From positions 1-64,000 of the forward strand of contig JAZDMB010000032.1 of the NCBI GenBank assembly GCA_043801445.1: a stretch of DNA of 64,000 bases, in the 5' to 3' direction. Position numbers and translations under genes: made by a program. This document shows positions 1 to 12,200 of this stretch, piece by piece; positions within the stretch are counted from its first letter, which is position 1, and each line of letters begins with the position of its first letter. Under the pieces are notes generated by a model that had not been told where the DNA came from, searched no databases, and worked only from the letters and a program-made list of their open reading frames with translations. Source of the stretch: JAZDFP01 sp043801445 (GTDB lineage Bacteria; Planctomycetota; MHYJ01; JACQXL01).

Positions 1-193
1 TAGTGGAGAGAGAAAACTGGCGACAGTAACTGCTTAAAGTTGGCAGGCGGTAAAGTTTTTGTTGGATGAATCCAGATTGACCACGAAATATTAGTTATTG
101 TTGCTATTTAGAAGCGTTTTTAGACACGCTCTGTGTCACCGGAAATGATAAACAACTTATTCAGTTAATTGACATTCCACCTAAAATTCCATT

Positions 194-218
194 GTTCAGA
201 TGTTCGTCGCAGGTACAC
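194..218. repeat. 25-bp repeat, copy 1
   Basis: This stretch matches 955-979 at 23 of 25 positions by eye. Both copies lie at or just beyond the 3' end of a minus-strand gene; the second copy encodes part of the C-terminal tail of the TPR membrane protein. The remaining sequence before the first gene (1-288) shows no gene, RNA or clear promoter that I can support. Confidence 0.5.
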
Positions 219-288
219 CTTGCTTGTCAAGTAAAATGGGCATTAGAAAATATGTGGTCTGTCCCGCGACCACTATATTTAAAATCCA

Positions 289-708
289 TCATGAAGAACT
301 TCCCCGCTGTTTGAGGAGTTGCTCGCTAAGTTCATTGCCTTTTTCGGTGTTACGCAACCAGCAGATATCTCCCAAATTGGGACGCCCCAAGGCCTTCCAT
401 TCCCGTTCCACACGCGCCATAGCCGCTTCGAACGAAAGATCCCATACCCGGAAGTCCACACGCTCATAGACATACGTCGGATGGTGTCCAATCCCCACGG
501 CATCCCCAATCTCCATGAGCCCCTGCTGGACGACATTCCGGATCAATTCCAATGACAAATCACGAATCTCATCCTGAGATTTTGCACCACCTACTGTAAT
601 CGCAACGGATGCGACCTCCGCGGCTTGAATTATGTCCTCGGTCCCTCGGATCAATAGATCATTAATACAGTTTTGAATGTTCATTTTTAGCCATTCGGGA
701 CACATCAT
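289..708 (-). CDS. hypothetical soluble protein, 139 aa
   Basis: I do not recognise this protein. It has no signal peptide or membrane segment. The middle is Val/Glu-rich and mixed helical (about residues 25-75), followed by a Trp-containing segment with several Arg/Glu residues. The start could be either of two adjacent Met codons at 708 and 705, with a purine-rich stretch (GGAAAG) upstream, or the internal Met at 684. It is followed downstream by non-coding sequence and preceded by a 175-bp stretch bounded by inverted repeats. Its coding potential rests only on an uninterrupted frame and plausible composition, so function is unknown. Confidence 0.5.
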   Translation of the reverse strand: MMCPEWLKMNIQNCINDLLIRGTEDIIQAAEVASVAITVGGAKSQDEIRDLSLELIRNVVQQGLMEIGDAVGIGHHPTYVYERVDFRVWDLSFEAAMARVEREWKALGRPNLGDICWLRNTEKGNELSEQLLKQRGSSS

Positions 709-739
709 ATATTTTCTTTCCAGCTATTTTCTCATCTCT

Positions 740-914
740 TGGGACACATTCAAACCCCTGTATAGGGTTATTTGATTGGAATCCCTGACGCCATTTTTCT
801 AAAATCCACACCAAATGCAAACAGTTTAGTAATTCTTGCCCTAGGCCGATTTATAAAAAATTACCATCTGGGTGCTAATTAAAATCTGAATTTGCTGTCA
901 TTGAATGTGTCCCA
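740..914. repeat. 175-bp segment bounded by 14-bp perfect inverted repeats
   Basis: The left end (740-753, TGGGACACATTCAA) and right end (901-914) are perfect inverted copies. The segment fills the gap between two minus-strand genes and contains no reading frame of note. The ends start with TG and finish with CA, as in some mobile elements. I see no clear target-site duplication, so calling it a miniature transposable element is inference. Confidence 0.45.
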
Positions 915-930
915 CGAGGAAAACGCTGCG

Positions 931-1758
931 TTAGTTTTCGGGTATTTTTGGTTTGTTCAGATGTCCGTCGCAGGTATACGATTCTAAAGCATTAATTAAG
1001 CATTGTGCAAATTGATGATGGGGATTTAAGTACAACACTTTTTGGACATATTCTCTAGCTTTTGACCACTCTTTTTTGCGGAAATATATTTTTGCCAAGT
1101 ACAGATTGAATTCTATATGGTTGGGGTAAACTTTTACACCTTTAAGCAAATATTGAATTGCGCCGTCCATATTACCCTTGAGCAAATAAAATAAAGCTCG
1201 CGTAAGATATCCACCAGCCAAGTCGCGAGATTGATATATTATTTTTATAGTCAGGGTTAAAAAAAGAGAGGTGCAAATTAGCCCCCACAAAACATTTTTC
1301 ATTATGATACCCATAAGTGCTGCAAAACTGAAAAATCCCAAAACCCATAATAATTGGTTTCGTGATAACCTCCTTTTCATTTTTAATAAATTATCTGGTT
1401 TTAATTCAGGAAATAGTTCTGGAATCACCGTGGGAGAAATAGATTTATTTTGAAATGCCAAGATTAAGTTTATAACTTGTTCGGTTATATTGCTATATAT
1501 TTCCCCCTTGCTTAATAAAGATAACACCCCAAAGATTATTTCTTCAGCATTCCAAAATAAATGTGCTTTTCCTTCTTTTGAATAAACTGAACTTATAGAA
1601 GTATATGGTATTTTAATGACATCTGTTTTCCGTCTGAAAAGAAGATATTCCTCAAAAAACATTAATTTCATTGTTTTCGGATAAAGGAAATACCACCTTT
1701 GAGGATTAATGATAACATCAAATTCAAAAAGTATATTGTCCCTATTTAATTCTAGCAT
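931..1758 (-). CDS. membrane protein with C-terminal TPR repeats
   Basis: A 275-aa protein. The N-terminal ~130 residues form a soluble domain of alternating hydrophobic strands, with a basic segment resembling PH-like membrane-binding domains; this is only a resemblance. Two adjacent hydrophobic segments at about residues 135-175 should cross the membrane. Residues ~185-255 hold two TPR-like helical hairpins (ALFYLLKGNMDGAIQYLLKG, then KIYFRKKEWSKAREYVQKVL), a protein-interaction surface. The start is supported by a GGAGGGG ribosome-binding site. The last ~15 residues are encoded by a repeat also present at 194-218, so the tail may be recently acquired. A scaffolding role is inference. Confidence 0.65.
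   Translation of the reverse strand: MLELNRDNILFEFDVIINPQRWYFLYPKTMKLMFFEEYLLFRRKTDVIKIPYTSISSVYSKEGKAHLFWNAEEIIFGVLSLLSKGEIYSNITEQVINLILAFQNKSISPTVIPELFPELKPDNLLKMKRRLSRNQLLWVLGFFSFAALMGIIMKNVLWGLICTSLFLTLTIKIIYQSRDLAGGYLTRALFYLLKGNMDGAIQYLLKGVKVYPNHIEFNLYLAKIYFRKKEWSKAREYVQKVLYLNPHHQFAQCLINALESYTCDGHLNKPKIPEN
955..979. repeat. 25-bp repeat, copy 2, inside the 3' end of the TPR gene
   Basis: Matches 194-218 with two mismatches by eye. It encodes the residues YTCDGHLN near the C-terminus of the upstream TPR membrane protein. Confidence 0.5.
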
Positions 1759-1801
1759 AGTTATTCCCCTCCATCATTATCCAGTGACACACACCTTGCC
1801 T

Positions 1802-1849
1802 CCTGTATAGCTATTTTCTTGGTTTAGAAGTCACCATTTTTCTAAAATC
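1802..1849 (-). promoter_or_regulatory. shared upstream element (second copy at 757-806)
   Basis: On the minus strand both copies read GATTTTAGAAAAATGG, then about 17-20 variable bases, then CTATACAGG. They sit about 43-48 bp upstream of the genes starting at 1758 and 708. The TATACA block could be a -10 element, but no good -35 is present, so promoter function is tentative. The conserved position and spacing are what the sequence shows directly. Confidence 0.35.
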
Positions 1850-1866
1850 TGTTCCCCGAATTTATC

Positions 1867-2892
1867 TTATTTTTTCGGGTCGGGATAAAACTCATATTCC
1901 CAGTTGATTTGCTCTATTGGGATTTCCTTAGCCTTACCAGATTCTTCTTTTATCTTATATCGAGCGTGCTCAATCTTATTGCACTTATCATCATATTTAT
2001 AAAAATGCTTACCTGTTGGCTTGCCATCGGCATCATATCCAACCATCTCAATCTGATTACCTTTGTCATCATATTTGGGAATACTCTTCCATTTCAACTT
2101 ACCATCAGCACCATAATTAGCCTCCTCAATCTGATTACCCTTGTCATCATATTTGAGAGTATTATTCCCTTCTAACTTGCTATCGGCGCCATACCAAGCT
2201 CTCTCAATCTCATTACTTTTGTCATCATATTTGTAAATGAACTTACATCCTAACTGACCAGTGGCATCATACTCAACACCCTCAATCTTATTGTCCTTGT
2301 CATCATATTTGAAACTGAACTTAGCCATTAAACCACCGCGGCCATTATACTCAATCCCCTCAATCTCATTACCTTTATCATCATATTTTAAAATTAATTT
2401 GCTTCTTAACTTGCCATCGAAACCATATATAGCCCTCTCAATCTGATTACCTTTGTCATCATATTTGTAAATGAACTTATTGCTTAACTTGCCATTGACA
2501 CCATACGTAACCGACTCAATCTGATTGCCTTTGTCATCATACTTGTAAATGAACTTATTTATTAACTTATCATCGGCATCATGCCAAGCCTCCTCAATCT
2601 TATCGCTCTTGTCATCATATTTGCAAAGGCGCTTATCTGTTAACTTGCCATCACCATCATACTTAGTCACCTCAATCTCATTGCCCATCTTATCGTACTG
2701 GGAAACCGTCTTGTTGCCTAAAATCTGTTCGTATTTGCCGGATTTTTCCACGTATTTATACTTTATTTCTGTTTTCGTCTTGAGTCCTTTGGGTATCTTT
2801 TCCTTTTTCTCATTGGCGATGGATGGATTAACCTGGCTTAACCAGAAACAGATACCGAGTAATACTATCCAGATTGTTATTATCTTTTTCAT
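1867..2892 (-). CDS. secreted protein with ten 26-residue YD-type repeats
   Basis: A 341-aa protein. A classic signal peptide (residues 1-26, MKK then a hydrophobic core, ending SIANE) sends it across the inner membrane. The rest is about ten tandem units of 26 residues, each opening with KYDDKGNxIE and containing a GKL turn. The pattern recalls YD/RHS-like and MORN-like beta repeats, which build elongated extracellular or periplasmic surfaces, but there is no RHS core or toxin tail. The start is fixed by an AAGGAGAA site and a promoter at 2923-2951. Its leader region is nearly duplicated upstream of the TPR gene at 45927-47288. The function is unknown; a surface-binding or structural role is inference. 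Confidence 0.75.
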   Translation of the reverse strand: MKKIITIWIVLLGICFWLSQVNPSIANEKKEKIPKGLKTKTEIKYKYVEKSGKYEQILGNKTVSQYDKMGNEIEVTKYDGDGKLTDKRLCKYDDKSDKIEEAWHDADDKLINKFIYKYDDKGNQIESVTYGVNGKLSNKFIYKYDDKGNQIERAIYGFDGKLRSKLILKYDDKGNEIEGIEYNGRGGLMAKFSFKYDDKDNKIEGVEYDATGQLGCKFIYKYDDKSNEIERAWYGADSKLEGNNTLKYDDKGNQIEEANYGADGKLKWKSIPKYDDKGNQIEMVGYDADGKPTGKHFYKYDDKCNKIEHARYKIKEESGKAKEIPIEQINWEYEFYPDPKK

Positions 2893-2922
2893 ACATTCTC
2901 CTTATAAGACTTATTCAGTGGC

Positions 2923-2951
2923 AGTTTACCAGATAAGCCAATCTGAGTCAA
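2923..2951 (-). promoter_or_regulatory. sigma70-type promoter of the YD-repeat gene
   Basis: Read on the minus strand: -35 TTGACT (2946-2951), a 17-bp spacer, then -10 TAAACT (2923-2928), 31 bp before the start codon. The same arrangement, including the spacer sequence GATTGG, recurs at 47349-47377 ahead of an unrelated gene. Confidence 0.75.
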
Positions 2952-3085
2952 TGAGAATATCGAATAAAAGGGCTGGAAGCCACAGATTTCACAGATTGGG
3001 TATTATTAAAAATCTTGTTAATCTGCGTATTTGCGATGCAAATCAGCGTCCCATCAAATTTAATCTAACAGATTCCGACTGAATT

Positions 3086-3162
3086 AAGAGCCGAAGAAAT
3101 TTCCTATCTTACCCATCTTGCCCATATTCTACATCATATTCTGCATTTCGTTGAATTGATTT
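3086..3162 (-). pseudogene. decayed fragment of the ffh 3' end
   Basis: On the minus strand this stretch encodes QFNEMQNMM, a stop, then NMGKMGKIGNFFGS and a stop. It therefore matches the methionine-rich C-terminus of the intact ffh gene at 12606-13946. Compared with ffh it has a 12-base in-frame deletion, a few substitutions and an internal TAG, so it cannot be functional. Similarity fades at about 3158. It and the intact gene bracket the 9-kb glucan synthase gene in the same orientation. The rest of 2893-3268 holds a promoter, a CACAGATT-type repeat at about 2972-3030 and nothing else that I recognise. Confidence 0.85.
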
Positions 3163-3268
3163 AGCACTCGTTGGACAACATACCGAACTACGAATTGAGT
3201 AAAGTGTCCCATGATTAAGACTTAAATCTGATTTTTGACAAGAAGCCGCGCGGTATCGATTCGAAGCA

Positions 3269-6200
3269 TCAATCTATTTCCACTTCTGCCAAATGGTTCT
3301 GACGGTCATCATTAAGAGTAATCATCATATCTTCTTGCTCAATCCCATCCAGAATTACTTTTGTCACATTCCGCCCATTACCGTTTTGCGAGATGGTGAT
3401 ATGATATAAAGTTTCATAATGACGGTAGTGCATCTTGAACGATGTCCACTCCGCAGGCAGGCAAGGATTAAAACGCAGTTTATTGACCTCAAGCCTGAGT
3501 CCCAGTATCGATTCCACGATAAGCCGGTACATCCATCCGGCGGCACCGGTATACCAGGTCCAGCCACCGCGTCCGATATGCGGTTGGACGGAATACACGT
3601 CAGCCGCAATGACGTAAGGTTCGACTTTATAGAGTCCAATTTTCTCAGGCGTATCTCCGTGGTTTATCGGATTGATTAATGACAGTAGTTCCCAGGCGCG
3701 CTGGTTATTACCAAGCGCCGCAAATGCCATTATCGTCCATATCGCCGCATGCGTATACTGCCCGCCGTTTTCACGCGTGCCGGGAATGTAGCCTTTGACA
3801 TAGCCCGGCTCCGAATCAGATTTGTCAAAAGGCGGGTCAAAGAGTTGTATCAACGATTTATCGCGGTGGACGAGATATTTATTAACCGCTTCCATTGCCA
3901 TTTGCGCGCGTTTTGGGTCGCCGGCGCCGGATAGGACCGACCAGCTTTGGGGCAGCGAATCAATCCGGCATTCGGTATTAGTTGCCGAGCCGAGCGGTTG
4001 GCCGTTGTCAAAGTAAGCCCGGCGGTACCATTCGCCGTCCCAGGCATTCTGTTCGATATTCCGGCTCAATCGCGCCGCTTCACCGGTGCAATATTCGGCA
4101 AAAACGGTATCACCTCGTTTTTGGGCAATCTCAGAAAATTGCATCAACACCATGTGCAGGAAAAAACCCAGCCAGACACTTTCACCCTTGCCCTGTGCGC
4201 CTACCAGATTAAAACTATCATTCCAGTCTCCGCTGCCGATAAGCGGTAATCCGTGCTGGCCTAATCGCAATCCGTGTTTGATAGCGCGCACACAGTGTTC
4301 ATATAAAGTAGCTGATTCTTCAGAACGCATCGGAATGCCGTAATATGCATCTTCATTTGGGTTAACAGGATGGTCGGTGATAAAATTAATGCGCTCATCA
4401 AGTATGCCCGTGTCACCGGTTCCTGTGACGTAACGATAGGTTGCGAAAGGCAGCCAGAGATAATCATCCGAACAGCGGGTTCGCACCCCTTTACCCGATG
4501 GCGGATGCCACCAATGCTGAACATCGCCTTCCGTGAATTGGTGAGCAGAGCAGGTCAAAAGATGCTGGCGGACAATTGCCGGTTCCGTATATAACAGCGC
4601 CATGACATCCTGCAGTTGGTCGCGGAACCCGAATGCGCCGCCGGACTGGTAATAACCGCTGCGCGCCCAGATGCGGCTGGCAAGAGTCTGATATAGCAAC
4701 CAGCCGTTGGCCAGCATATTAATGGATGGCTCTGGTGTTTCCAGATATATGACTCCCAGTGTGCGCTTCCAGTACTCCCAGACAGCCTCCAGGGCATACC
4801 GTGCAGGTTCCGAACCACGGAAACGGCTGACCAGGCTTCGGGCATCTTCAATATTGTGCCCGATACCCAGCGTGAAAACTATTTCCTTTTCTTCGTCATC
4901 GGCAATTTCAAAGGGCACCTGCATTGCCGCACATGGGTCCAGAGCGGCTCCGACTCTGCCGGAAAGGCCGGCTTTTTTCATCGCCTCCGGATTGGCTGGT
5001 GTGCCGTTGCGCCCGAGGAATTCATTACGGTCTGCGGTAACATTATGCACAGGTGCATTTACATCGAGAAAAACAACACGTCCGGCGAAATCAGTATTAT
5101 AAAAATTCTGGGCAAATAAGACGCCACTGTCCGGGTCAATTTCGCTGATGACGTGCATCGATTCCTTATGCCGTAATTCACCCAGCACCAATTCAAAATA
5201 ACCGGTAACCGAAATCCGGCGGGACCGGCCTGATTTGTTACGTATCTTGAGGACGAGGAATTTAACTGCGGCATCAACCGCCACATAAACCCACAGCTCG
5301 GAGATGATACCGTTTTCATTATGTTCAAAAACACTGTAACCGAAACCATGACGGGTAATATAAGGCGTTAAACCGGCGGCCGGCAACGGTGTCGGAGACC
5401 AGAATTTACCGCTGTCTTCATCACGGATATATAAAGCTTCGCCGCTAGTATCACAGACCGGGTCGTTATACCATGGGGTTAATCTGAACTGGTGCGCATT
5501 TTCACCCCAGGTGTAACTTCCGCCGCTTTCCGAAATAATCGTTCCAAAACTCTGGTTTGCCAACACATTTAACCAGGGCGCCGGCGTTGCCTGATTGGGC
5601 ATAATAATAATTACGTATTCACGCCCGTCATGGGTAAAACCGCCGAACCCGTTAAAAAACATCAGGTCGCGATGAGGCTTCTGCACTATTGCGCGCGGCT
5701 CCGAGCGAAACGACCGTTTTGGTATTAATTGCGCTATGTTACTTCTTGCCTGACTTCGGCGTTCCATATATTCGGATAACTTATCATCGCTATCCGTAAC
5801 GATAATACGGGCGACTGATTGCATCAGGACCTTATCTTCAGGCGGAATCTGGTCTGCCTGTTTCACAAAAATACCGCCGGGGCGATTGAGCAATTGAGCT
5901 TCTGTGCTTGTAGCAATTAAACTCAAAATTTGTTCCTGAAGCGCCTGCCGGTATGACGAATAATCTTCGTTCCAGATTACCAAATCAACGGACAGACCTT
6001 TTATTCGCCAGTACGCATGCGCCTGCACAAGCTGATGCACCAATTCTATTTTAGCTTTATTCCCTATTTTCAGAAGGACTACCGGTAAGTCACCGGAAAT
6101 ACCGTAACCCCATAAACCTGATTGGCCGCGTCGGTTAGTCATTAAAATACTCGTGTTGGTACGCCGCAATGAGTTGGCATAGATAATGGAACTGGCCAGA

Positions 6201-9200
6201 CGACCGTATATTTGCGCGTCGTTTTCAGTTGCCTTTATTTGTGATAATATCACCTGGCCGTGCGTCCATGCCATAGCAAAGACACGGTCATTCATATGAC
6301 GGTCTTTGTATTTTTCCATCAGCTTTATTACCCCCTCGCGAGTCCCGGCTATCCCGGACACAATATCCACCACAACAGTTTCTTCAGGCTCAATCGTGAT
6401 TCGCCGCCTGATAGCCACAATCGGGTCAAGCACCGAACCTTCACTGTTGGAAAGTTTAAAAGAATTATCCATAACAACCGGGTTAGTGGTGTTTCTTGAG
6501 CGACCGATAAATTTCGACCGGTCGGTTTCATACGAAGTTGCACCTATCGTTTTACCGTGCACGGTCATCATATGCGACATCCAATAAACGGGATCGCTTT
6601 TTGAACGCGGCCGGCGGGTGCACAAGATTGAATGATGTTCGCGGATAATCTGGGTTTGGACAAACAGATTATTAAAAGCCGCATGGGTCTCATCGGCGCC
6701 TGCCGATGACATAACAATTTCCGCATACGTGGTTAGTTCTATTGTTCGTTTGCTGTTTGAGCGATTCAAAATATTAATACGGCGCAGTTCAATGTCATCT
6801 TCCGGAGAAACAGTAATTTCAGTATGAGTATCAAGGTTGTGGTCCCGACGCCTGAACTCCGCCCGTCCCTGCGTAAAAATAGCTTCATAGTTATTGGAGA
6901 TTTTCAGCGTCGGTTGGTATGCCGTTGACCAGACTTCGCCGCTCGTTACGTCACGGATATAACAAAACATACCCCAGTTATCGCGTGTCGTGTCTTCGCG
7001 CCAGCGTGTCAGCGCGAGTCCTTTCCACCGGCTGTAGCCGCCACCGGTATTAGTCAGCATCACATGATAACGCCCGTTGGAAAGTATATGCACTTCCGGT
7101 ATCGGCGTATCAGTGGTTTTGAAAATCCTGAATGGTACCGCCCGCTCTTCGTTGACTCGCGTTAATTGTGAAGCCTCAGTTAAACGAGGATGAATCATTG
7201 CCGTTTTTGGAATCCGTTCCTGCAGTAATAGTTCCGTTGCCTGGAATAGCGGGTTGGATTTCATCCGTTTCTGCATCGGTTGATTAAGCAGTAAATAAGC
7301 CAGCGACAAGAAACTCATTCCTTGATGATGCGTCATAAATGAGTGTATTATGGCATTTGCCTGTTCGTGCGTAAGCCGGGACGGCGTATAATCTATTGCT
7401 TCATAGAAGCCATAGCGGCCTTGAAACCCTTCAGCCGTCATTCGTTGCAGATTAGCACATGCTTTTTCCGGTGCAACCATCAAAGACATCACCGAGGCGT
7501 ATGGCGCAATGACCAAATCATCAGCCAGTTCACGCCTAAACCCAAGCCCAGGCACGCCGAACGCACGGTATTGGTAATTCAACTGCACATCGGTCATATT
7601 AAAACAAGATTCGGAAATACCCCACGGCACACCACGTTGCTTTCCATAATCAATCTGCCGTTTAACGACTGCTTTGTACGTCTGATCGAGCAGTGTATTT
7701 TCATAGGTTGGTATAACCAGCAAAGGCATCAGGTATTCAAACATTGAACCGCCCCACGAAAGTAAAGCCCGCTGTCCGCCAACCGTGGTTAACAGACGAC
7801 CTAATGCAAACCAATGCTTCTGCGGCAGTTCACCTCTGGCAATCGCGATAAAACTGCATAGTCTGGCTTCAGATGCCAGGAGGTCATAGTAACTATTATC
7901 ACGCCTGTGCTCGGTAACGTTATAGCCGATAATCATTAGATTACGCCCCTGGTCGTATAATAAATCATACTCCATATCCATAAAATTATCGCATTGCAAT
8001 ATCAGTTTATTTACGGTCGTAATTTTTTCTATCGCCCGGTTACTCGCATCAATAATGGCTTGTCTAAGTTTAATGAGCCAGTCACTAACCGAAGCATTGT
8101 CGTTCTTGAAATAATTTATGACATGGTCTATCTCCGGCACAAGGAGCGAATTAAGTTTGGTGACTTCACTCAGTGTCGGGATATTATCCAGTTGGCGGAA
8201 CATTTGGCGCAACTCACCTAATTGAGCAACTTGTTCTGCTGAACCATTATGCCAGATACTTTCCGGCGGTTCAGAAATTAGCAGCCACGGCGCCCAGAAA
8301 GCCAAATCACTTATAAGATTCCAGCATTGTTCCTTTAAGGCATTAGTCCACCATTTAAGTTCATCATCTGGATCAGCATCAAGAGTTTTAATCAACTCCG
8401 TTATCAGCTTTAAGATGCTGTCCAACAACGTTTTTACTGATGATAATGTTTGCGGAGTCTTTTTTAGTTCATCCTGTAACCGGTTAAGCCGAATCGATGC
8501 CTCTGGTCCCTGACTGGATAAATTCTTCGGATCTCGCTCCGTTAGGGGTGACATCCCGTTTTTCTTCTTCACTTCGGCAGAGAATTCCCCGGAGCGTTCC
8601 TGTGGATTATCAAGTTTCCGGACAATATCAGAAATCACCAGTAATGTGTCAGCAAGCCCCTCGAAGCAAGTTCGAGGTGCCGGAATGATTTTATTATTCG
8701 GAAGTTCAAGCAATCCCGATTTTAATGTCAGCAGGTAGCCGGCAAGATTACCGCTATCTACCGTTGAGATATATATCGGGGTCAGAGGTTTAAACGATTG
8801 CGTATCGTACCAGTTGTAAAAGTGCCCGCGAAATCTTTCCAGTTTTTCCATTGCTTGCAGTTGTTGGTTGGTGCGCTCTATCAATTGACTAATTGAAACA
8901 TAACCGAAATCATATGCCGCCAAATTTGCCAGTAACGACAGTCCGATATTTGTCGGCGAGGTGCGACTTGCAGCAATCTCAATAGGTTCTTCCTGATAAT
9001 TGTCAATCGACAACCAATTATTTTCCGGTCCAACAAACACTTCAAAGTACGACCAGGTTTTTCGTGAAAGTTTCCGCAAAAAGATATTTTGTTCATCTGT
9101 TAGTTTCGGCTTCCGAATTATCATCGGCTTGCTGAGCCACCAGGCAATAACTGGCGAGATGAACCATACTAACAGGAACGGCATGGCAATTGCCAGCAGT

Positions 9201-12200
9201 TCCGGACGGTTTGATATCAGATATAATCCTATGGTCAGCGTAATGGCAGGCGCAATCCACATTGACCGGCAGAATCCGGCTAAATCAATCCGGCCATCTT
9301 GTTTTTGTTCGCTGAATGTCACCCATTGTAAAAGGCGTTTGTGTGTAATTACCATTCTGATTATTGAAGTCCCAATGGCATCCAGACTGGAGAATGCCTC
9401 GTATGGCAGGAAAAAAATGGTTAGCATAGGTTGAATAAAGTACTTTAGTATGGAATGGACTGCAACACGTAAGTGTAAATTAATCGGTAATTCATTTGGT
9501 TTCTTAAATAGTTCCGTCAGGGTGAATAATATCGGTGCTGACATTATAACACCAATAACTATTAGTGCACCTAACCAGGCTGGAGTTAAAACAGTCCAAC
9601 TAAGAATTAATAAAATAATCAGGGCGGCAGGCATGAGACTGCGCCTGATATTATCAAGTATTTTCCATTGCGAGAGCATGGAAAGCGGATTCTTTTGCCG
9701 CTCTTTGCCGGGTCCGGGTATGCGCGAAAAGAGCCATCGGATAATCTGCCAATCACCGCGTATCCAGCGGTGCCGCCGTTTTTTATCGGCTATGTAATTA
9801 TCGGGGTATTCTTCATAAAGAGAAATATCACTCGCTAGGGCAGCGTGCGCATAGCATCCCTCAATGAGGTCGTGGCTTAGAATCAGATTTTCCGGCAGGC
9901 GATTATGTAACACCTGCATAAAGGCATCAACATCGTAGATTCCTTTTCCGATGAATGAACCTTCATGAAAAACATCCTGGTAGATATCGGAAACTGCCCT
10001 GGTGTAAGGGTCTATCCCGGATTCGCCACTGAGCAGTTGCGTAAATAATGACCGACCAGTCGCCGGCATACTTGCTTCCACCCTCGGTTGAATAATAGTG
10101 TATCCATCACTGATTAATTGTTTATTCTTGTCATATTGTGGATGATTCAGCGGATGCACAATCGTTTCCACAAGTAATCGGGCGGAGTCGCGCGGCAAAT
10201 AGGTATCGGTATCAAGCGTGATAACGTATTTTATGTTTGGTAATATTGATGTATCTCCGACGATTAGCGAGAAGCAAGCCTGAGAATCGTTCCTTCGTAA
10301 CAGGCTATTCAATTCGGCAATCTTTCCGCGTTTTCGCTCGTAACCCATCCAGATTTGTTCCTGCGCATTCCAGAGGCGGGGACGATGAAGCAGGAAGAAA
10401 ATGTTACTTGAATTGTCCTTGTATTTTTCATTAAGTTTATTTATTCCATTTTGTACCAACCGGACCAGTTGCTCATCCTCCGGCATTATCTCATTCGGAG
10501 CATCACAAAAATCAGTCAGCAATCCAAAATGCAGTTTATCATCCTGATTAGCCAAGTATCTTACTTCAAGTCCATCAAGAAGGCTTTCGATATCCTGCGG
10601 GTTACTAAGCATGGTCGGAACTACGACCAAAGTGCGTGATTCAGGCGGTATGCCTTTTGAATAATCCATTTTGGGCAGCATTTGAGGACTGACCCATAAG
10701 GTAGCCAGCCAATTCACCAACGAAACAGCAAACTGACTAATACATATTAAAAGAATAGTTCCCGTAAGGATTAAAACCCAATTGATATCTCTGAATGCAT
10801 ATCCCTGAGTTAAAACAATTATTGAAATGATTACGGTAACAAAAAAGATAGGCCCAAAATAGAAGAGAAACGGCAAGCGCCGGCCAAATTTGTAAATACT
10901 GCCGATTATAGACCAGTGCTTATGCTTAATCGCGCTCTTTAACTGCGGTAATCCCCGGTCAATCAGATAAAAACCGATATGTGCGGACCGGTTATTTCGC
11001 CCTTCTTTCCGCATGCTTTCGGTTGCCAATTCAATTGCGGTTCGAGCAATTTCTATTTCAGATAACGAACTGTATCGAGCCATTTCTTCTATGACGTGGC
11101 GGTAGCAGTCTCGCGTCGCAAAATCCATTTTGTTGTAGATATCTGCGGGGTCATCGCGCAGCGTTCGTTCCACAACACTCATTGTTTGCACGAACTCGTG
11201 CCAATCAAGCGCATCAAGAAAGCGCAAGCTTCCGATGCTGTTGCTGATAGAAACACGGTCAGTTGCCTGATTTTTACTTTCCGATTGCAATATGAGTTCA
11301 ATTGTGAGTCCCATGCCGGAAAGTTGTTGTCCAATCCAGGCAATCGGAAAAGCCAGAGCTGGATTCTGTCCCTGTAACCGATAAACAAGTTCAGCAACAA
11401 AGGCGCTTGATAATCGCTGCTGCGATTTGGCTAAATCTGCCATTACCAGAATTAGATTTTTCGGGTCGGTCTCGACCACTTCCATTAATCGTTCCGTCCA
11501 TAATTTAGCATTGTTGCGGTCTAATCTGTCGGCGGTAATACGAGCCGCCACTCTCCGTAAATTCTCAATCAACGCCAGACGCAGCATAATCGGGAACGCC
11601 CATAATTCGCCAAGTTTAAGCGTCGTAACGGTCTGATATGCGGATACCACACTGCTGATACTCTTTGCATCAAGACGGCCATCACTATGAGAGATTAATT
11701 CTAAAGCAATTGCATAGATGCGCGGCTCTCCGGCTAATAACCCTTTCAATAGACGTGGTAATTCCCGGCTATAGCCTTTCGGCAGATGTCGGCGGGCAGT
11801 CCGAATTTGTTCTTCAATTAAGTAAAAATTATCAATCAACCATTCTGCGGCTGGAGCAATGCGATCCTCTTTTTCCACCGCAGCCATCACCACATTATAT
11901 GCTTGAAGCAAAACCTTTTTATTTTTATCCAGCCTCGGCAAAAAACCGTCAGGTTCATGTTTTAAGTTAATCTCGTGTTCCTTTGCCAATATTTTGATAT
12001 GATGCGCCAGTTGATCAATACTGAAAAGTTCGGACCGCAGTGGTTGTTCATCACCGTATTGTTGATTCGGTCTTTCCCTTTTAAGGTAATTGTCTAAATG
12101 ACTAATACTTTTAATGATATCTTTAAAAGGCATTATAAATTTTATGCTTTCACTTTTACCCGTTAACCATAACCGCAGTGTTTTAATTATATATACATTA

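Noticed and set aside
1909..2446. Plus-strand frames opposite the YD-repeat gene
   Set aside because: Their repeats mirror the repeats of the minus-strand gene, which has a promoter, ribosome-binding site and signal peptide.
3364..4851. Frameshifted secondary frames in the 3' part of the glucan synthase gene on the same strand
   Set aside because: The main frame is continuous and keeps the GH94 motifs throughout; the others are shadows.
7343..7747. Plus-strand open frames opposite the glucan synthase gene (also 9000-9434, 9450-9797, 4707-5102)
   Set aside because: They are antisense to a well-conserved 9-kb coding sequence, have no ribosome-binding sites and no recognisable domains.
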